A DNA stretch of 64,000 nt, taken from positions 1 to 64,000 of the forward strand of contig NZ_JARBFX010000007.1 in assembly GCF_028863665.1 (NCBI RefSeq), given 5' to 3'. The position numbers and the translations under genes were made by a program. This DNA is from Aquabacter sediminis. GTDB taxonomy: Bacteria; Pseudomonadota; Alphaproteobacteria; Rhizobiales; Xanthobacteraceae. How positions within the stretch are numbered: position 1 is the stretch's first letter; every line of letters starts with the position of its first letter. Below, one piece after another: positions 9,486 to 20,014 of the stretch. Below the pieces are notes generated by a model. That model searched no databases. It was not told the origin of the DNA and saw nothing but the letters and a program-made list of their open reading frames with translations.

Positions 9486-11498
9486 TCAGGCAGCGCGCAC
9501 CGTCTGGACGAAGTCTCGCACCTGGCGGCGCAGGTGCTCCGCCTGTTGGGACAGGTCGCGGGAGGAGGACAGCACCTGCTGGGCGGCAGCCGAAGAGGCC
9601 TGGGCCGCACGTTCCACCGCCGCGATGCTGGCGGTGACCTCGGTGGTGCCGTTCGCCGCGCTCTGAATGCTGCGGGCCACTTCGCCCGTGGTGGCATTCT
9701 GTTCCTCCATGGCAGCCGCAATGGCAGCCGCTGCCGCGCGCAGCTCGGCGATGGTCTGGCTGAAGCCGGAGATGGACACCACCACGTCGCCGGTGGAGTC
9801 CTGGATCCCCGTAATCCGTGAGGCAATGTCAGCCGTCGCCTTGGCCGTCTGTCCCGCCAGTTCCTTCACCTCCTGGGCCACGACGGCAAAGCCGCGCCCG
9901 GCCTCGCCCGCACGGGCAGATTCAATGGTGGCATTGAGCGCCAGGAGATTGGTCTGGCCTGCAATGGTGTCGATCAGGCTGACGATGGTGCCGATCTGGT
10001 CGGCCGACACACGCAGGCCGTTGATCTGGCCGTTGGTGGTCTCCACCTCGGTCACGGCCTGCTCGGTCATCTGCGAGGAATGCTGGAGGCGGTCGCCGAT
10101 CTCACGAGCGGAGGTCGACAATTCCTCGATGGCCGCCGCGACGGACTGCACGTTCGTGGTGGCAAGGCTTGCTGCCGCTGCAACGGTTGCGGCCTCGTTC
10201 GTGGCTTCGTCGGCCGTCGCATTCAGGCTTTCGGCGGCCTGCTGGAGCTCGGTGGCCGCGTTGGCCACAAGGTCCACAACCGCGCCCACCGCCGCCTCGA
10301 ACGACTGCGCAAGAGCGTTCATCTCCTCCTTGCGCCGAGCCTGGGCGGCGACCTCCGCCTCCTGGCGTTCATGGCGCAGACGCTCCGCCTCCATGAGGCT
10401 ATCCCTGAAGAAAGAGAGCGCGCGGGCTTGGTCGCCGATTTCGTCCAAGCGGGCGGAGTGGGGAATGTCGATATCGAGCTCACCGCTCGAGACGCGTTCC
10501 ATGGCACCGGCCACATGCCTCAAGGGACGGGCGACGCCAGCGATGGAATAGGCACCTGCGGCGATGGATGCGAGAATCGCAACGATCGAAAGCAGCATGA
10601 TCTGGGTCATGCCGGCGTCCAGCGCCTCGTTGGCAATGGACTGCGCCTCGACTGCCTGGTCTGCGCTTTCTTTGGTCACCGTGGCCAGAAGCTTGGCGGC
10701 CTCGCGGGAGGCCGGAAGGAAGCTATCCTGCACCAGCTTGTCCCGCGCCTGGATCTCGGCCAGGCCCTCGCGGACGGCATCCACATAGCCGTCGAACAGA
10801 GATTTCGCCGAGGCGAGCTCGGGGGACTTGCCCAAGGCATCCTGGAGGTCGTCGAGAAGACGCATCCCACGATCCTGCATAGCCGAGATCAGCACCAGCT
10901 GCTTGCGATCCTCCTCCAGCGTGAACGTCGCGGCAGCAAGGCTGATGCCTTCCAGCAATTGTTCAAGCTGATGGGCTGCGCTGACCGAATCCGGCTTGCC
11001 GGCAGCGGACGCCGTGCTGGCGAGCATGGCGAAACTGCCCCGGGCGCGGGTTCCAAGGGCCGTACGGCTGTCGACGGCCTGAAGCTGGGTGGTCTGGGTT
11101 TCCCGGATGTCCGCGACCGTCCGGGCGACCTTGGCGAGCCGCTCCTTCAATTGGCGGAAGGTCTCAAGATCGTCCTCGTGGGTCTCCAGCTCCATGAGGC
11201 GATTGAGGTCGCCTTGGGCGGAAGCGACGTCCACCTTTACCTTGCGCAGCAGATCGTCATTGTCGAGGCTGGCGAAGGACTGGCGCATCTCAGCCGCGTT
11301 GAGGCGGATACTGCCGAGGAGAAGTCCCACCTCCTCCGTCATCTTCAGGATATCGGCCTGGCGGCGGGAATCTGCGAGGGCGGCATCGATCCGGCCAATG
11401 GCAATCTGCCGGCTGACGATCACGCCCGCGGACATGAGGACCAGGAAGCCGGCAACCAGGCCAAGCTTCAGTCCGATACCCAACCGCACGCCGCGCAT
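9486..11498 (-). CDS. Methyl-accepting chemotaxis protein
   Basis: A transmembrane chemoreceptor that signals to CheA/CheW. The 670-residue protein has an N-terminal membrane helix (about 8-28) and a helical periplasmic sensor of about 280 residues. A second membrane helix follows ([19 protein letters not shown]), then a HAMP domain ([19 protein letters not shown]) and a long cytoplasmic signalling domain. The hairpin tip carries the conserved sequence around [22 protein letters not shown], here with ESARAG. No CheB/CheR-type C-terminal pentapeptide is seen. No che genes are nearby, and the ligand is unknown. Confidence 0.95.
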   Translation of the reverse strand: MRGVRLGIGLKLGLVAGFLVLMSAGVIVSRQIAIGRIDAALADSRRQADILKMTEEVGLLLGSIRLNAAEMRQSFASLDNDDLLRKVKVDVASAQGDLNRLMELETHEDDLETFRQLKERLAKVARTVADIRETQTTQLQAVDSRTALGTRARGSFAMLASTASAAGKPDSVSAAHQLEQLLEGISLAAATFTLEEDRKQLVLISAMQDRGMRLLDDLQDALGKSPELASAKSLFDGYVDAVREGLAEIQARDKLVQDSFLPASREAAKLLATVTKESADQAVEAQSIANEALDAGMTQIMLLSIVAILASIAAGAYSIAGVARPLRHVAGAMERVSSGELDIDIPHSARLDEIGDQARALSFFRDSLMEAERLRHERQEAEVAAQARRKEEMNALAQSFEAAVGAVVDLVANAATELQQAAESLNATADEATNEAATVAAAASLATTNVQSVAAAIEELSTSAREIGDRLQHSSQMTEQAVTEVETTNGQINGLRVSADQIGTIVSLIDTIAGQTNLLALNATIESARAGEAGRGFAVVAQEVKELAGQTAKATADIASRITGIQDSTGDVVVSISGFSQTIAELRAAAAAIAAAMEEQNATTGEVARSIQSAANGTTEVTASIAAVERAAQASSAAAQQVLSSSRDLSQQAEHLRRQVRDFVQTVRAA

Positions 11499-11579
11499 GC
11501 CACCTCTCCCGATGTCCAGATGCGCGGCAGCAAAACCTGCCAGACTTGCCTGGACCTTGCGGCGGGAAGCGGCAGGGAC

Positions 11580-12356
11580 TCAGCCGGGCGGGGCGCAGCC
11601 TTGCAGCGCCAGGACATCCAGCACCCGCATCAGGGGCTTGGGCTGAACGAGGATAATGCCTTCGAACGGCCCGGACATTTCCATGATGATGAAGAGGGCG
11701 CAAGAAATGGAGAGGGAACACAGGAGCAAGGCGCCCACCACCACGATGTTCGAGGGGGCAAAAAGGCCGAAGCTGATGAAGATCAGGGTCAGCCAGATGA
11801 GCAGCACCAGCACGAACACGCCCGGTATGTTGGTGACCGCTTCCTGGCTGATGGTCCAGCGGCTGGCCAGCAGGGTTTGAAGCCGTTCGGCGACAGACGC
11901 GCGGATCGCCCGCTGATCCTCGCTCTGCGGCGTCCAACTGCGGACCGCTCCATCCAGATCCAGCAGAATCTTACCCGTCTTCAGGTTCGGGGTCCCACTG
12001 TCATCCCCGCCAGACCACGCCTCCTCGATCACACCTTCCGTGTATCTCCTGAGAAGGTCCCGCGCCCCGCAGGCGTCTGGCCCGTAATGGCGCATGTAGG
12101 AGTCCACGGTCAGGATGTTCAGGGCATAGGTGTGCACATCCTTGTCTGTGGTGTCGAAGCCGCCCTTCACCGACGCCGTCATCAGGCCGAGAATGAGCGA
12201 GGCCATGGCCGCAATCATACCAACCCCCAGCTTTACCGTGTCCTGCGTCTCCTTGGAGACGTGGTGCTCGGGAAGCCGGCGGGCCACGAACATGGCGCCA
12301 AGCGCGCCGCCAAACATGCAGATGAAGGCGATGAGCGACGTCTGCCAGGGCGCCAT
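11580..12356 (-). CDS. Four-helix inner-membrane protein, DUF4239/bestrophin-like (tentative), copy 1
   Basis: A membrane protein of unknown function. Helix 1 is around TSLIAFICMFGGALGAMFV and helix 2 around LGVGMIAAMASLILGLMTA. A soluble segment of about 120 residues follows, then helices 3 and 4 near the C-terminus (LVLLIWLTLIFISFGLFA and IVVVGALLLCSLSISCALFI). The start at 12356 follows GGGAGAGGC; an upstream in-frame ATG at 12395 has no such site. It is a close paralogue of the next gene upstream, sharing LPEHH/LPDHH, the TQDTVKLGVGMIAA block and GLFAP. The resemblance to DUF4239 proteins is from memory of topology and motifs. Confidence 0.75.
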   Translation of the reverse strand: MAPWQTSLIAFICMFGGALGAMFVARRLPEHHVSKETQDTVKLGVGMIAAMASLILGLMTASVKGGFDTTDKDVHTYALNILTVDSYMRHYGPDACGARDLLRRYTEGVIEEAWSGGDDSGTPNLKTGKILLDLDGAVRSWTPQSEDQRAIRASVAERLQTLLASRWTISQEAVTNIPGVFVLVLLIWLTLIFISFGLFAPSNIVVVGALLLCSLSISCALFIIMEMSGPFEGIILVQPKPLMRVLDVLALQGCAPPG

Positions 12357-12471
12357 GCCTCTCCCACTCCCCTGTCGGCGGGCCGGACCGTCCACCCCGC
12401 TTTCGATTCTGGCCGCGCCCGCCGCGGGCGGGCAGATGGCGCGCCGCCCCTAGGCGCGCCGCGTGAAATGT

Positions 12472-13248
12472 TCACCCCGGGCAGCGCTGCCCATCCATGT
12501 AGGTGATGACCTCGGTCAGCGCGTCCGGCGCGACCTGGATGGTCCCGTCGAACGGGCCCGCCATCTCCACGATCAGGAACAGGGCCCCGGCGATGGAGAT
12601 GGAGCACAGGAACAGCGATCCCACCACCACCGCATTCAGCGGTGCAAACAGGCCGAAGCTTGAGAAGATCAGGGCGAGCCAGAGAATGACCACCACGATG
12701 AAGGCGGTCGGGATCTGGGAGCTGTTGTCGCCCGACACCTTCCAGCGCTCGGTGAGCACCGTGCGCATCTCGCCCAAGATGGTGTCCTTCAAGGATTTCA
12801 GACTGTCCGTCTCCGGTGTCAGATCGCGCACCGCATTGTCCAGCTGCGCCAAGGTGACTTGCGCCGGCGTGCCGCTTTTGGGCTTGAAGGCGGCCGGGGC
12901 ATCCGCCCAAGTCTGCACAAGGACGCCGCGCGCATATTCGCCGAGCAGAACATGGGCCGGGCAGGCGTCTTTCCCATAGTGCCGCAGGTCCACGTCCACC
13001 GAGAGCAACGAGAGCGCGTAGCTGCGCACATCGGAGCCCGTGGAACTGAAAGAGCTCTGAACCGAGGCCACCATCAGTCCCAGGATCAGCGAGGCCACGG
13101 CTGCGATCATGCCCACGCCCAGCTTCACCGTGTCCTGGGTCGCCGGTGACAGATGATGATCGGGAAGCCGGGACGCCAGCGCCAGTGCACCCAACGCGCC
13201 ACCGAACATGCAGGCAAAGGAGAGAACCGCGACGGTCCAGGAAGTCAT
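12472..13248 (-). CDS. Four-helix inner-membrane protein, DUF4239/bestrophin-like (tentative), copy 2
   Basis: Paralogue of the gene immediately downstream with the same topology: helices near the N-terminus ([19 protein letters not shown] and VKLGVGMIAAVASLILGLM), a central soluble domain, and two helices near the C-terminus around LALIFSSFGLFAPLNAVVVG. Both copies end in a similar EMAGPFDGTI/EMSGPFEGII segment. The start at 13248 aligns with the start of copy 1; an upstream ATG at 13290 would add 14 residues that do not align. The two genes are 115 bp apart on the same strand and probably arose by tandem duplication. Function is unknown; the nearby chemoreceptor may be coincidental. Confidence 0.72.
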   Translation of the reverse strand: MTSWTVAVLSFACMFGGALGALALASRLPDHHLSPATQDTVKLGVGMIAAVASLILGLMVASVQSSFSSTGSDVRSYALSLLSVDVDLRHYGKDACPAHVLLGEYARGVLVQTWADAPAAFKPKSGTPAQVTLAQLDNAVRDLTPETDSLKSLKDTILGEMRTVLTERWKVSGDNSSQIPTAFIVVVILWLALIFSSFGLFAPLNAVVVGSLFLCSISIAGALFLIVEMAGPFDGTIQVAPDALTEVITYMDGQRCPG

Positions 13249-13467
13249 CTGCGGAGCTTGATAAGAGAGAGGACAACGGGGGCACCGCAACCGCGGCGGC
13301 CCGCACTCTAGTGAGGAGAGGAACGGCTGGGCAACTTAAAACGCGGCAATATGATGCCTGGCGCAAGGGCAATTCCGGCGCCAGTTCAAGCGGGGCAGCC
13401 CCCTCCCGCGGGATCGCAGGAAGCGTCCCGCCCAAGCCCCGCTGAGAGGAGCCGCGCGGCCGATCGG

Positions 13468-14316
13468 CTATTCCGCCGCGTCGGCCGGCACTTCGCTGGC
13501 GAGCTTGGCTTCCGCATCCTCTTGGGTCTTGAGGACATCGGGATGCGGCATGGAAATGATGTTGTAGCCGCTGTCCACGAAATGGACCTCGCCCGTCACG
13601 CCGGTCGACAGTTCGGACAGGAGGTAGAGGGCGGAACCGCCCACCTCCTCGATGGTGACCGTGCGGCGCAGGGGGGCATGGCGACGCTGATAATTGAACA
13701 TCAGCCGCGCATCAGCGATGCCCGCGCCCGCCAAAGTCCGGACCGGGCCGGCCGAAATGGCGTTCACGCGAATGCCCACCGGGCCGTAGTCCGCCGCCAG
13801 ATAGCGCACCGAGGCCTCAAGCGCCGCCTTGGCCACGCCCATGACGTTGTAATTGGGCATGACGCGCGTAGAGCCGCCATAGGTCAAGGTGATGATGGAC
13901 CCGCCATTGGGCATCAGCGCCGCGGCCCGCTTGGCCACCTCTGTGAAGGAGAAGCAGGAAATCACCATGGTGCGGGAGAAATTTTCCCGCGTGGTGTCCG
14001 CATAGCGGCCCTTCAGCTCGGACTTGTCGGAGAAGGCGACCGCGTGAACGAGGAAGTCGATGCTGCCCCACTCATCCTTGAGCCGGCTGAAGGCCTCGTC
14101 CACGCTGGCAAGGTTCTCAACGTCACATGGCAGGATCAGGCTGGAGCCGAGGCTCTGGGCCAGCGGGCGCACCCGCTTGGCCATGCCGTCGCCCTGATAG
14201 GTGAAGGCGAGCTGGGCTCCCTGACCCGCGAGGGCCTTCGCGATTCCCCATGCGATGGAGTGGTCGTTGGCCACTCCCATCACCACGCCGCGCTTGCCCT
14301 TCATCAGGTCCTGCAT
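13468..14316 (-). CDS. fabI: Enoyl-[acyl-carrier-protein] reductase (NADH)
   Basis: Performs the last reduction of the fatty-acid elongation cycle. It is a short-chain dehydrogenase-like protein of 282 residues. The cofactor region is GVANDHSIAWGIAKALA and the active-site pair is Tyr-x6-Lys in YNVMGVAK. The substrate-binding loop follows ISAGPVRTLAGAGI and the C-terminal part contains LSTGVTGEVHFVDSGYN. The ATG at 14316 follows GAAGGATAGCCAGCG. Last gene of the fabA-fabB-fabI run on the minus strand, 136 bp after fabB. Confidence 0.96.
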   Translation of the reverse strand: MQDLMKGKRGVVMGVANDHSIAWGIAKALAGQGAQLAFTYQGDGMAKRVRPLAQSLGSSLILPCDVENLASVDEAFSRLKDEWGSIDFLVHAVAFSDKSELKGRYADTTRENFSRTMVISCFSFTEVAKRAAALMPNGGSIITLTYGGSTRVMPNYNVMGVAKAALEASVRYLAADYGPVGIRVNAISAGPVRTLAGAGIADARLMFNYQRRHAPLRRTVTIEEVGGSALYLLSELSTGVTGEVHFVDSGYNIISMPHPDVLKTQEDAEAKLASEVPADAAE

Positions 14317-14452
14317 CGCTGGCTATCCTTCGTCACACACTGCCAGGGGCGATAGCAGACCTTACAGGCCGGCGCCACCTGCGCACGCGCGCTGGGCCGT
14401 GCTTTCCGCACAATCGGCCCAAGGCTCTTAACGATTTTGCACCAATCCGCCG

Positions 14453-15670
14453 TCAGGCGTTGGGATGCTTGAGCACCAGGCAGGCATTGGCGCCGCCGAA
14501 GCCGAAGCCGTTGGACAGCACATGGCCGAGCGCCACATCATCCATCCGCTCGCGCAGGATTGGCATGTCCGCGAACGCCGGGTCGATCTCGTCGATATTG
14601 GCGCTCTTGGCGATGAAACCGTTCTGCATCATCAGGATGGAATAGATGGCCTCGTGCACGCCGGTGGCGCCCTGGGAATGGCCGGTCAGAGACTTGGTGG
14701 CCGAGATGGGCGGCGACTTGTCTCCGAACACGGCCCGGATCGCCTCGATTTCCTTGAGGTCACCGATGGGCGTGGAGGTGGCGTGGGGGTTGATATAGTC
14801 GATGGGCGCCTTGATGTCGGCGATGGCAAGCCGCATGGCCCGCTCCGCGCCCTCGCCCGAGGGGGCGACCATGTCGGCGCCGTCCGAGGACACGCCGTAG
14901 CCGACGATCTCGGCATAGATGCGCGCGCCGCGGGCCTTGGCGACCTCCAGATCCTCAAGCACCAGCACGCCGGCGCCACCGGAGATCACAAAGCCGTCCC
15001 GGTCCTTGTCATATGCACGGGAGGCGACCGCCGGGCGGTCATTATAATTGGAGGACATGGCGCCCATGCCGTCGAACAGGACGGAGAGCGTCCAGTCCAG
15101 GTCCTCGCAGCCGCCAGCGAACATCCGATCCTGCTTGCCGTAGGCGATCTGCTCATAGGCATTGCCGATGCAGATGTTGGTGGTGGCGCAGGCGGCCGAG
15201 ATGGAATAGCTCGGCCCCTTGATCTTGAACCAGGTGGACAGCGTCGCGGAAGCAGTGGAGGCCATGGCCTTCGGCACCGCGAACGGGCCGACGCGCTTCG
15301 GGCCCTTGGTGCGGGCGGTGTCGGCGGCCTCGACGATGGTGCGGGTGGACGAGCCGCCTGAACCCATCACCATGCCGGTGCGCTCGTTGGAAATTTCGTG
15401 GGCTTCCAGGCCCGCATCGCGGATCGCCTGGTCCATGGCCACATGATTCCAGGCCGTGCCGCCGCCATGGAAACGCATGGCGCGCCGGTCCACGACCTCT
15501 TCCGCATTCAGGCTGGGCGCACCGTGCACGTGCGAGCGAAAGCCCAGATCGGCATAGTCCTTCGCAAAGGAGATCCCGCTCTTGGCCTCGCGCAGGCTGG
15601 CGAGCACCTCCTGCGTAGAATTTCCAATGGACGAGACAATGCCCATCCCGGTGACGACCACGCGCCGCAT
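14453..15670 (-). CDS. fabB: 3-oxoacyl-[acyl-carrier-protein] synthase I
   Basis: Condensing enzyme that elongates acyl-ACP, required with FabA for the unsaturated branch. It has the thiolase fold with the Cys-His-His triad: Cys in [10 protein letters not shown], His in [11 protein letters not shown] and His in [12 protein letters not shown]. The 405-residue length is standard. GAGGAAGTGAC precedes the ATG. It lies 56 bp downstream of fabA, and the FabA/FabB pairing supports FabB rather than FabF. Confidence 0.97.
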   Translation of the reverse strand: MRRVVVTGMGIVSSIGNSTQEVLASLREAKSGISFAKDYADLGFRSHVHGAPSLNAEEVVDRRAMRFHGGGTAWNHVAMDQAIRDAGLEAHEISNERTGMVMGSGGSSTRTIVEAADTARTKGPKRVGPFAVPKAMASTASATLSTWFKIKGPSYSISAACATTNICIGNAYEQIAYGKQDRMFAGGCEDLDWTLSVLFDGMGAMSSNYNDRPAVASRAYDKDRDGFVISGGAGVLVLEDLEVAKARGARIYAEIVGYGVSSDGADMVAPSGEGAERAMRLAIADIKAPIDYINPHATSTPIGDLKEIEAIRAVFGDKSPPISATKSLTGHSQGATGVHEAIYSILMMQNGFIAKSANIDEIDPAFADMPILRERMDDVALGHVLSNGFGFGGANACLVLKHPNA

Positions 15671-15726
15671 GTCACTTCCTCAGGTGGAAAACCGCACCCT
15701 GCCCCGCAAAGATGGCGATGCCTTGT

Positions 15727-16257
15727 TCAGCCGCCAACGGCCGGCGCCGCATCCTGCTGGAACAGTCCGACTTTCAGATCCTTGGCCCGATAGATGATCT
15801 CGCCATCGGCGGACAGCCAGCCGTCCGCAATGCCGAGAACGAGCTTGGAGCGCATCACGCGCTTGAAATCCACGCCATAGACCACCTTCTGCATGCTCGG
15901 CAGAACCTGGCCGGAAAATTTCAACTCCCCGAGCCCCAGCGCGCGACCACGGCCAGGCTCGCCCAGCCAGCCCAGGAAGAAGCCGACCATCTGCCAGAGG
16001 GCGTCAAGGCCGAGGCAGCCGGGCATCACCGGGTCGCCCTTGAAATGGCAGGGAAAGAACCAGAGGTCCGGCTTCACCGCCAACTCGGCGCGCACGAAAC
16101 CCTTGCCGAACTCGCCACCGGTCTCGGAAATCTCCGAGATGCGGTCGAACATGAGCATGGGAGGCAGCGGCAGCTGGGCGTTGCCGGGGCCGAAAAGCTC
16201 GCCACGCCCGCAGGCGAGGAGGTCTTCATACTCGAAACTGGTCTGCCGGTCCGCCAT
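15727..16257 (-). CDS. fabA: 3-hydroxydecanoyl-[acyl-carrier-protein] dehydratase/isomerase
   Basis: Dehydrates 3-hydroxyacyl-ACP and isomerises trans-2- to cis-3-decenoyl-ACP, the branch point to unsaturated fatty acids. The hot-dog fold protein carries the catalytic His in [13 protein letters not shown] and Asp in [12 protein letters not shown]. The start at 16257 ([14 protein letters not shown]) gives 176 residues and aligns with other alphaproteobacterial FabA proteins. In-frame ATGs at 16275 and 16284 are possible because the ribosome-binding site is weak for all three. First gene of the fabA-fabB-fabI unit, divergent from mscL. Confidence 0.96.
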   Translation of the reverse strand: MADRQTSFEYEDLLACGRGELFGPGNAQLPLPPMLMFDRISEISETGGEFGKGFVRAELAVKPDLWFFPCHFKGDPVMPGCLGLDALWQMVGFFLGWLGEPGRGRALGLGELKFSGQVLPSMQKVVYGVDFKRVMRSKLVLGIADGWLSADGEIIYRAKDLKVGLFQQDAAPAVGG

Positions 16258-16553
16258 TCTCGCTGGTATCGCCATGCTGCCCACGAAGGGATGATTCGTT
16301 GCGGCTCAAAGCGCGGCGCGATCACATCGCCACCGGCACCCCTCGCCGACCGGCGCACTCCCTAACATAGGCGCCGCCGCGCTCAAAGTCATGAAAGCGT
16401 CACGCCGGCTCTTTGGAGGGGCAAAAATATCACGCAGCCGAAAAGAAGCGGCGTGAGGCGACAATTGGCGCCATACAGGCCAAGCTGACGTTGGCACCAG
16501 AGCGGGGCGGGTGCGTTGTCATCGGGGATCATCGGCACTGGGAAGGGAGAGCC

Positions 16554-16970
16554 ATGCTCAAACAATTCCGCGAATTCGCAATGAAGGGCAATGTGGTGGA
16601 CCTGGCGGTCGGCGTCATCATCGGCGCCGCCTTCGGTAACATCGTGAGCTCTCTCGTGGCCGATATCTTCATGCCGATCATTGGCGCGATCACCGGCGGC
16701 CTCGACTTCACCAACTACTTCATTCCCCTCGCGTCCAACGTGACGGCGGACAATCTGGAGGAGGCGCGGCGCCAGGGCGCGGTTGTGGCGTATGGCCGCT
16801 TCATCACCCTGGCCATCAATTTCGTGATCGTTGCCTTCATCCTGTTCTTCGTGGTCCGCGCCATGAACGCGATGAAGAAGCAGGAGGCCGTTAAGCCGTC
16901 CGTGGCACCGACCCGCACGGAGGTCCTTCTGGAGGAGATTCGCGACCAGCTGGCCAAGCGTCAGGTCTGA
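16554..16970 (+). CDS. mscL: Large-conductance mechanosensitive channel
   Basis: Pentameric inner-membrane channel that opens on hypo-osmotic shock. The start at 16554 follows GAAGGGAGAGCC and gives 138 residues. The N-terminal amphipathic helix and first transmembrane helix include [19 protein letters not shown], followed by [14 protein letters not shown]. The second membrane helix is around [16 protein letters not shown], and the C-terminal helix ends in [12 protein letters not shown]. Single gene between divergent fabA and convergent pyrD. Confidence 0.97.
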   Translation: MLKQFREFAMKGNVVDLAVGVIIGAAFGNIVSSLVADIFMPIIGAITGGLDFTNYFIPLASNVTADNLEEARRQGAVVAYGRFITLAINFVIVAFILFFVVRAMNAMKKQEAVKPSVAPTRTEVLLEEIRDQLAKRQV

Positions 16971-16978
16971 CGCGCCCG

Positions 16979-18049
16979 TCACCGCAGGTCCGCGCCAACC
17001 GCCTGCGTCAGCGACGTGAAGCCGTCCGCCTTCAGGCGGGCGGCAAGCTCGGTCTTGATGCGGCCGACCAAGCCAGGTCCCTGGAACACCAGGGCAGAGT
17101 AAAGCTGCACCAGGCTCGCGCCGGCTCGGATCTTGGCATAGGCGTCCGCACCCGAGGCAATGCCACCGCAGCCGATCAGGGGCACGCGGCCCTCAACCAG
17201 GCGCGCGAAAGCCGCCAGGCGTTCCGTGGACAGGCTCATCAGCGGCCGGCCCGAAAGGCCGCCCGCCTCGCCCTTATGGGCGCTCTTCAGGCTGGCGGGG
17301 CGCGATAGGGTGGTATTGCCGATGATGACACCGTCCACCTTTTCCTCCAGCACCACCTCCGCAATGTCGGCAAGCGCCGCGTCGTCAAGGTCCGGGGCGA
17401 TCTTCACCAGCAAGGGGGGGCGCTTGGCCGATTCCGCGAGGGTCTCGTCGCGCGCGGTGCGAGCGGTGGCGATCACCGCCGCCATTTCGCTGCGCGCCTG
17501 CAGTGCCCGAAGTCCCGGTGTATTTGGCGAGGACAGGTTGCAAACCAGATAATCGGCAAGCCCGCAGGTCGCCCGGATGCCGGCGTCATAGTCGTCAGCC
17601 GCGTTGACGGTTTCCTTGTTCTTGCCGAGGTTCGCCCCGACGATCCCCCCGGCGCCTGCCGCCCGGCGCCTGGCGAGGCGCTCCACGAAGGGGCCAAGGC
17701 CCTCCGAATTGAAGCCGAAGCGGTTGATGACCGCCTCGTCCTCGTCGAGCCGGAAGAGACGCGGCTTGGGATTGCCCGCCTGGGGTCGGGGCGTCACCGA
17801 TCCCGCCTCCACATAGCCAAAGCCCAGCCCCAGCACCTCGTCCACCACTTCGGCATGCTTGTCGAAGCCGGCCGCCAGCCCCACGGGATTGGGGAATGTC
17901 ATTCCCCACAGCGTGGAGGCCAGCACCGGATCATCGGGTCCGGGACGCACCGGGCGCAGGCCGGCGGCAAGCGCGCGCACGGTCAGCCCGTGCGCCGTCT
18001 CCGGCGAGACGAGGGGCAGGAAGGGGCGGGCGAGGCCGTAGAGATCCAT
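16979..18049 (-). CDS. pyrD: Dihydroorotate dehydrogenase (quinone), class 2
   Basis: FMN enzyme that oxidises dihydroorotate to orotate at the inner membrane with quinone. The start at 18049 gives MDLYGLARPFLPLVSPE, the usual N-terminal quinone-site helix, and 356 residues. Other motifs are PNPVGLAAGFDK, the catalytic Ser region NLSSPNTPGLR, the Lys in LVKIAPDLDD and the FMN phosphate site GCGGIASGADAY. The gene begins 10 bp after the pyrE stop on the same strand, so two consecutive or nearby pyrimidine steps are co-expressed. Confidence 0.97.
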   Translation of the reverse strand: MDLYGLARPFLPLVSPETAHGLTVRALAAGLRPVRPGPDDPVLASTLWGMTFPNPVGLAAGFDKHAEVVDEVLGLGFGYVEAGSVTPRPQAGNPKPRLFRLDEDEAVINRFGFNSEGLGPFVERLARRRAAGAGGIVGANLGKNKETVNAADDYDAGIRATCGLADYLVCNLSSPNTPGLRALQARSEMAAVIATARTARDETLAESAKRPPLLVKIAPDLDDAALADIAEVVLEEKVDGVIIGNTTLSRPASLKSAHKGEAGGLSGRPLMSLSTERLAAFARLVEGRVPLIGCGGIASGADAYAKIRAGASLVQLYSALVFQGPGLVGRIKTELAARLKADGFTSLTQAVGADLR

Positions 18050-18059
18050 GATGCCGCCA

Positions 18060-18758
18060 TCACTCGCTGGCGTGGGAGGCCCCGCCATGGGCCTTGGACC
18101 AGCCATGGGGATCGTGCAGGAAGGCTTCGATCTCGGCGATCTGCTGGGGCGGGAAGCGGTCCATCTTCTTCACCGCCGCCAGGATGTCCCACCAGGTGCA
18201 CAGGCGATGCAGGGACAGTCCCGCATCATCCAGGATGCCCTGCGCCTCGGCGAAGATGTCGTAGTAGAAGAAGACGAAGCAGTGGCCGCATTCGCCGCCT
18301 GCATTGCGCAGGGCCTGGACGAAATTCACCTTGCTGCGGCCATCGGTGGTCAGGTCCTCCACCAGCAGCACGCGCTTGCCGGGCTCAAGGAAGCCCTCGA
18401 TCTGCGCGTTGCGGCCGAAGCCCTTGGGCTTCTTGCGCACATACTGCATGGGCAACATCATCCGGTCGGCGATCCAGGCGGCAAAGGGAATGCCCGCCGT
18501 CTCGCCGCCCGCCACCGTGTCCACCTGCTCGAAGCCGATGTCGCGATAGATGGTGGAGACGCCAAAATCCACCAGCGTCTGCCGCACGCGCGGGAAGGAG
18601 ATGAGCCGGCGGCAATCGATATAGACGGGGCTCGCCCAGCCGGACGTGAAGATGAAGGGCTCGCCGGTCGAGAAGCCAACCGCCCCCACCTCGATGATCA
18701 TCTTCGCGGTCAGTTCCGCGATGGTGGCCTTGTCCGGAAAAGCTGTGACACTGGTCAT
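18060..18758 (-). CDS. pyrE: Orotate phosphoribosyltransferase
   Basis: Transfers ribose-5-phosphate from PRPP to orotate to make OMP. The start at 18758 follows GAGGGGAAACCGCCC and gives 232 residues. Visible family parts are [16 protein letters not shown], the [19 protein letters not shown] substrate region, and the PRPP loop [15 protein letters not shown]. The loop differs from the more common TTGGS version, as in other alphaproteobacterial PyrE proteins I recall. Paired with pyrD downstream. Confidence 0.94.
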   Translation of the reverse strand: MTSVTAFPDKATIAELTAKMIIEVGAVGFSTGEPFIFTSGWASPVYIDCRRLISFPRVRQTLVDFGVSTIYRDIGFEQVDTVAGGETAGIPFAAWIADRMMLPMQYVRKKPKGFGRNAQIEGFLEPGKRVLLVEDLTTDGRSKVNFVQALRNAGGECGHCFVFFYYDIFAEAQGILDDAGLSLHRLCTWWDILAAVKKMDRFPPQQIAEIEAFLHDPHGWSKAHGGASHASE

Positions 18759-18914
18759 GGGCGGTTTCCCCTCGTTCGACCCCGATCGGTTGGGCATATA
18801 TCAGAGGCCGCGCGCGGCGCCATGGGAAATGACCCCGTGGGGTCTGGCTTGGGGCCTGCCTTGGGCATGGCAGTCCTGCGCAAAAGGCACGGCGGGCGCG
18901 GAGGAGGCACAGGC

Positions 18915-19946
18915 GTGGCGGGCGAGATCTGGCAGCTTCTGGACGCACGGGGGATCGGCGGCATCGAGCGGCATGTCATCGTGCTTGCGCAAGCGCTGGG
19001 CGAAGCGGGCTTTCCCTGCCGCGTGGTGCTGCTGGCCGACCATGGCGAAAGCCCCTTTCTCACCCGTCTGAAGACGGAAAAGGTCGCCTTCACGGTGCTG
19101 GAGGGAGGCTTCGGCACCCTGCTCGGCCGCCTCAAGGCGGAGCGACCGAGGCTGCTGCACACCCATGGTTATAAGGCCGGCATCCTCGGGCGCCTCGCGG
19201 CGCGCCTCGCCGGCATCCCCTGCGCCTCCACTTTTCATGCGGGCGAGCGAGCGCCCTTCCCCGTCTCGCTCTATCAGCGTCTCGACGAGATGACCGCGCG
19301 CCTCGCCACCCGTATCGCGGTGAGCGCCCCCATCGCGGCCCGTCTCCCCCCACCTGTCAGCATCCTCACGAATTTCATCCCTGTTCCCCCGGCGCCACCT
19401 CCCCCGCCCACATCGGGGGTGGTGGGCTTCGTCGGCCGGCTCAGCCCCGAAAAGGGTCCCGACCTGTTCTGCGCCCTCGCCCGCCGCTTCTGCGACAGCG
19501 GCGCTGCGTCCGATATGGCGTTCGAAATGTTCGGCGACGGGCCCCTGCGGGGTGAGCTGGAACGAGACTATGGGGACGTGGTGCATTTCCACGGCCTGGT
19601 GACCGATCCCACCGCCATCTGGCCGCGCATCGGCCTGCTGCTGATGCCCTCGCGCGCCGAGGGGCTCCCCTATGCCGCCATCGAGGCCATGGCGGCGGGG
19701 CGCCCGGTGGCCGCAAGCGCGCTCGGTGCCCTGCCGGACCTGATCCGGCCCGGCGAAAATGGGTGGCTGTTTCCCGCGGGCGACCTCGAACGGGCCCGGG
19801 CCGCCGTCGCGGCCTGGCGCGACGGCGACGCAGCAGACCGTGCGGCTTGGTCCCAGGCCGCCTGGCGCACGGCGCGGGACGGCTACGGCACCGAGGCGCG
19901 CCTTGGCGATCTCCTCGCCATCTATGCCCGCATCGCACCGCTCTGA
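18915..19946 (+). CDS. Glycosyltransferase, GT4 family
   Basis: Probable sugar transferase at the left edge of the polysaccharide locus. The start chosen is GTG 18915, preceded by GGAGGAGGCACAGGC; in-frame ATGs at 18867 and 18822 are alternatives. The N-terminal acceptor domain includes GGIERHVIVLAQALGEAG and LLHTHGYKAGILGRLAA. The C-terminal GT-B donor domain shows VGFVGRLSPEKGPDLF, the segment FGDGPLRGELE, and the nucleotide-sugar motif PSRAEGLPYAAIEAMAAGRPV. The sugar is not readable from sequence. It is divergent from pyrE and upstream of the polymerase gene. Confidence 0.9.
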   Translation: MAGEIWQLLDARGIGGIERHVIVLAQALGEAGFPCRVVLLADHGESPFLTRLKTEKVAFTVLEGGFGTLLGRLKAERPRLLHTHGYKAGILGRLAARLAGIPCASTFHAGERAPFPVSLYQRLDEMTARLATRIAVSAPIAARLPPPVSILTNFIPVPPAPPPPPTSGVVGFVGRLSPEKGPDLFCALARRFCDSGAASDMAFEMFGDGPLRGELERDYGDVVHFHGLVTDPTAIWPRIGLLLMPSRAEGLPYAAIEAMAAGRPVAASALGALPDLIRPGENGWLFPAGDLERARAAVAAWRDGDAADRAAWSQAAWRTARDGYGTEARLGDLLAIYARIAPL

Positions 19947-20014
19947 CCGGTGACAGGCGCTTGTCAGGTGCGCCGCCCCGGAGGCTGTGCTTTCCTCGAA
20001 AGCCGTGTGCGGTT

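Noticed and set aside
10080-12506. Long plus-strand open frame opposite the chemoreceptor and first four-helix protein
   Set aside because: Composition is that of a complement-strand shadow, and the minus-strand genes have clear domains and ribosome-binding sites.
18048-18914. N-terminal extension of the GT4 protein starting upstream of 18915
   Set aside because: The upstream in-frame codons are opposite pyrE and read as low-complexity sequence; the GTG at 18915 has a good ribosome-binding site and starts the expected first beta strand.
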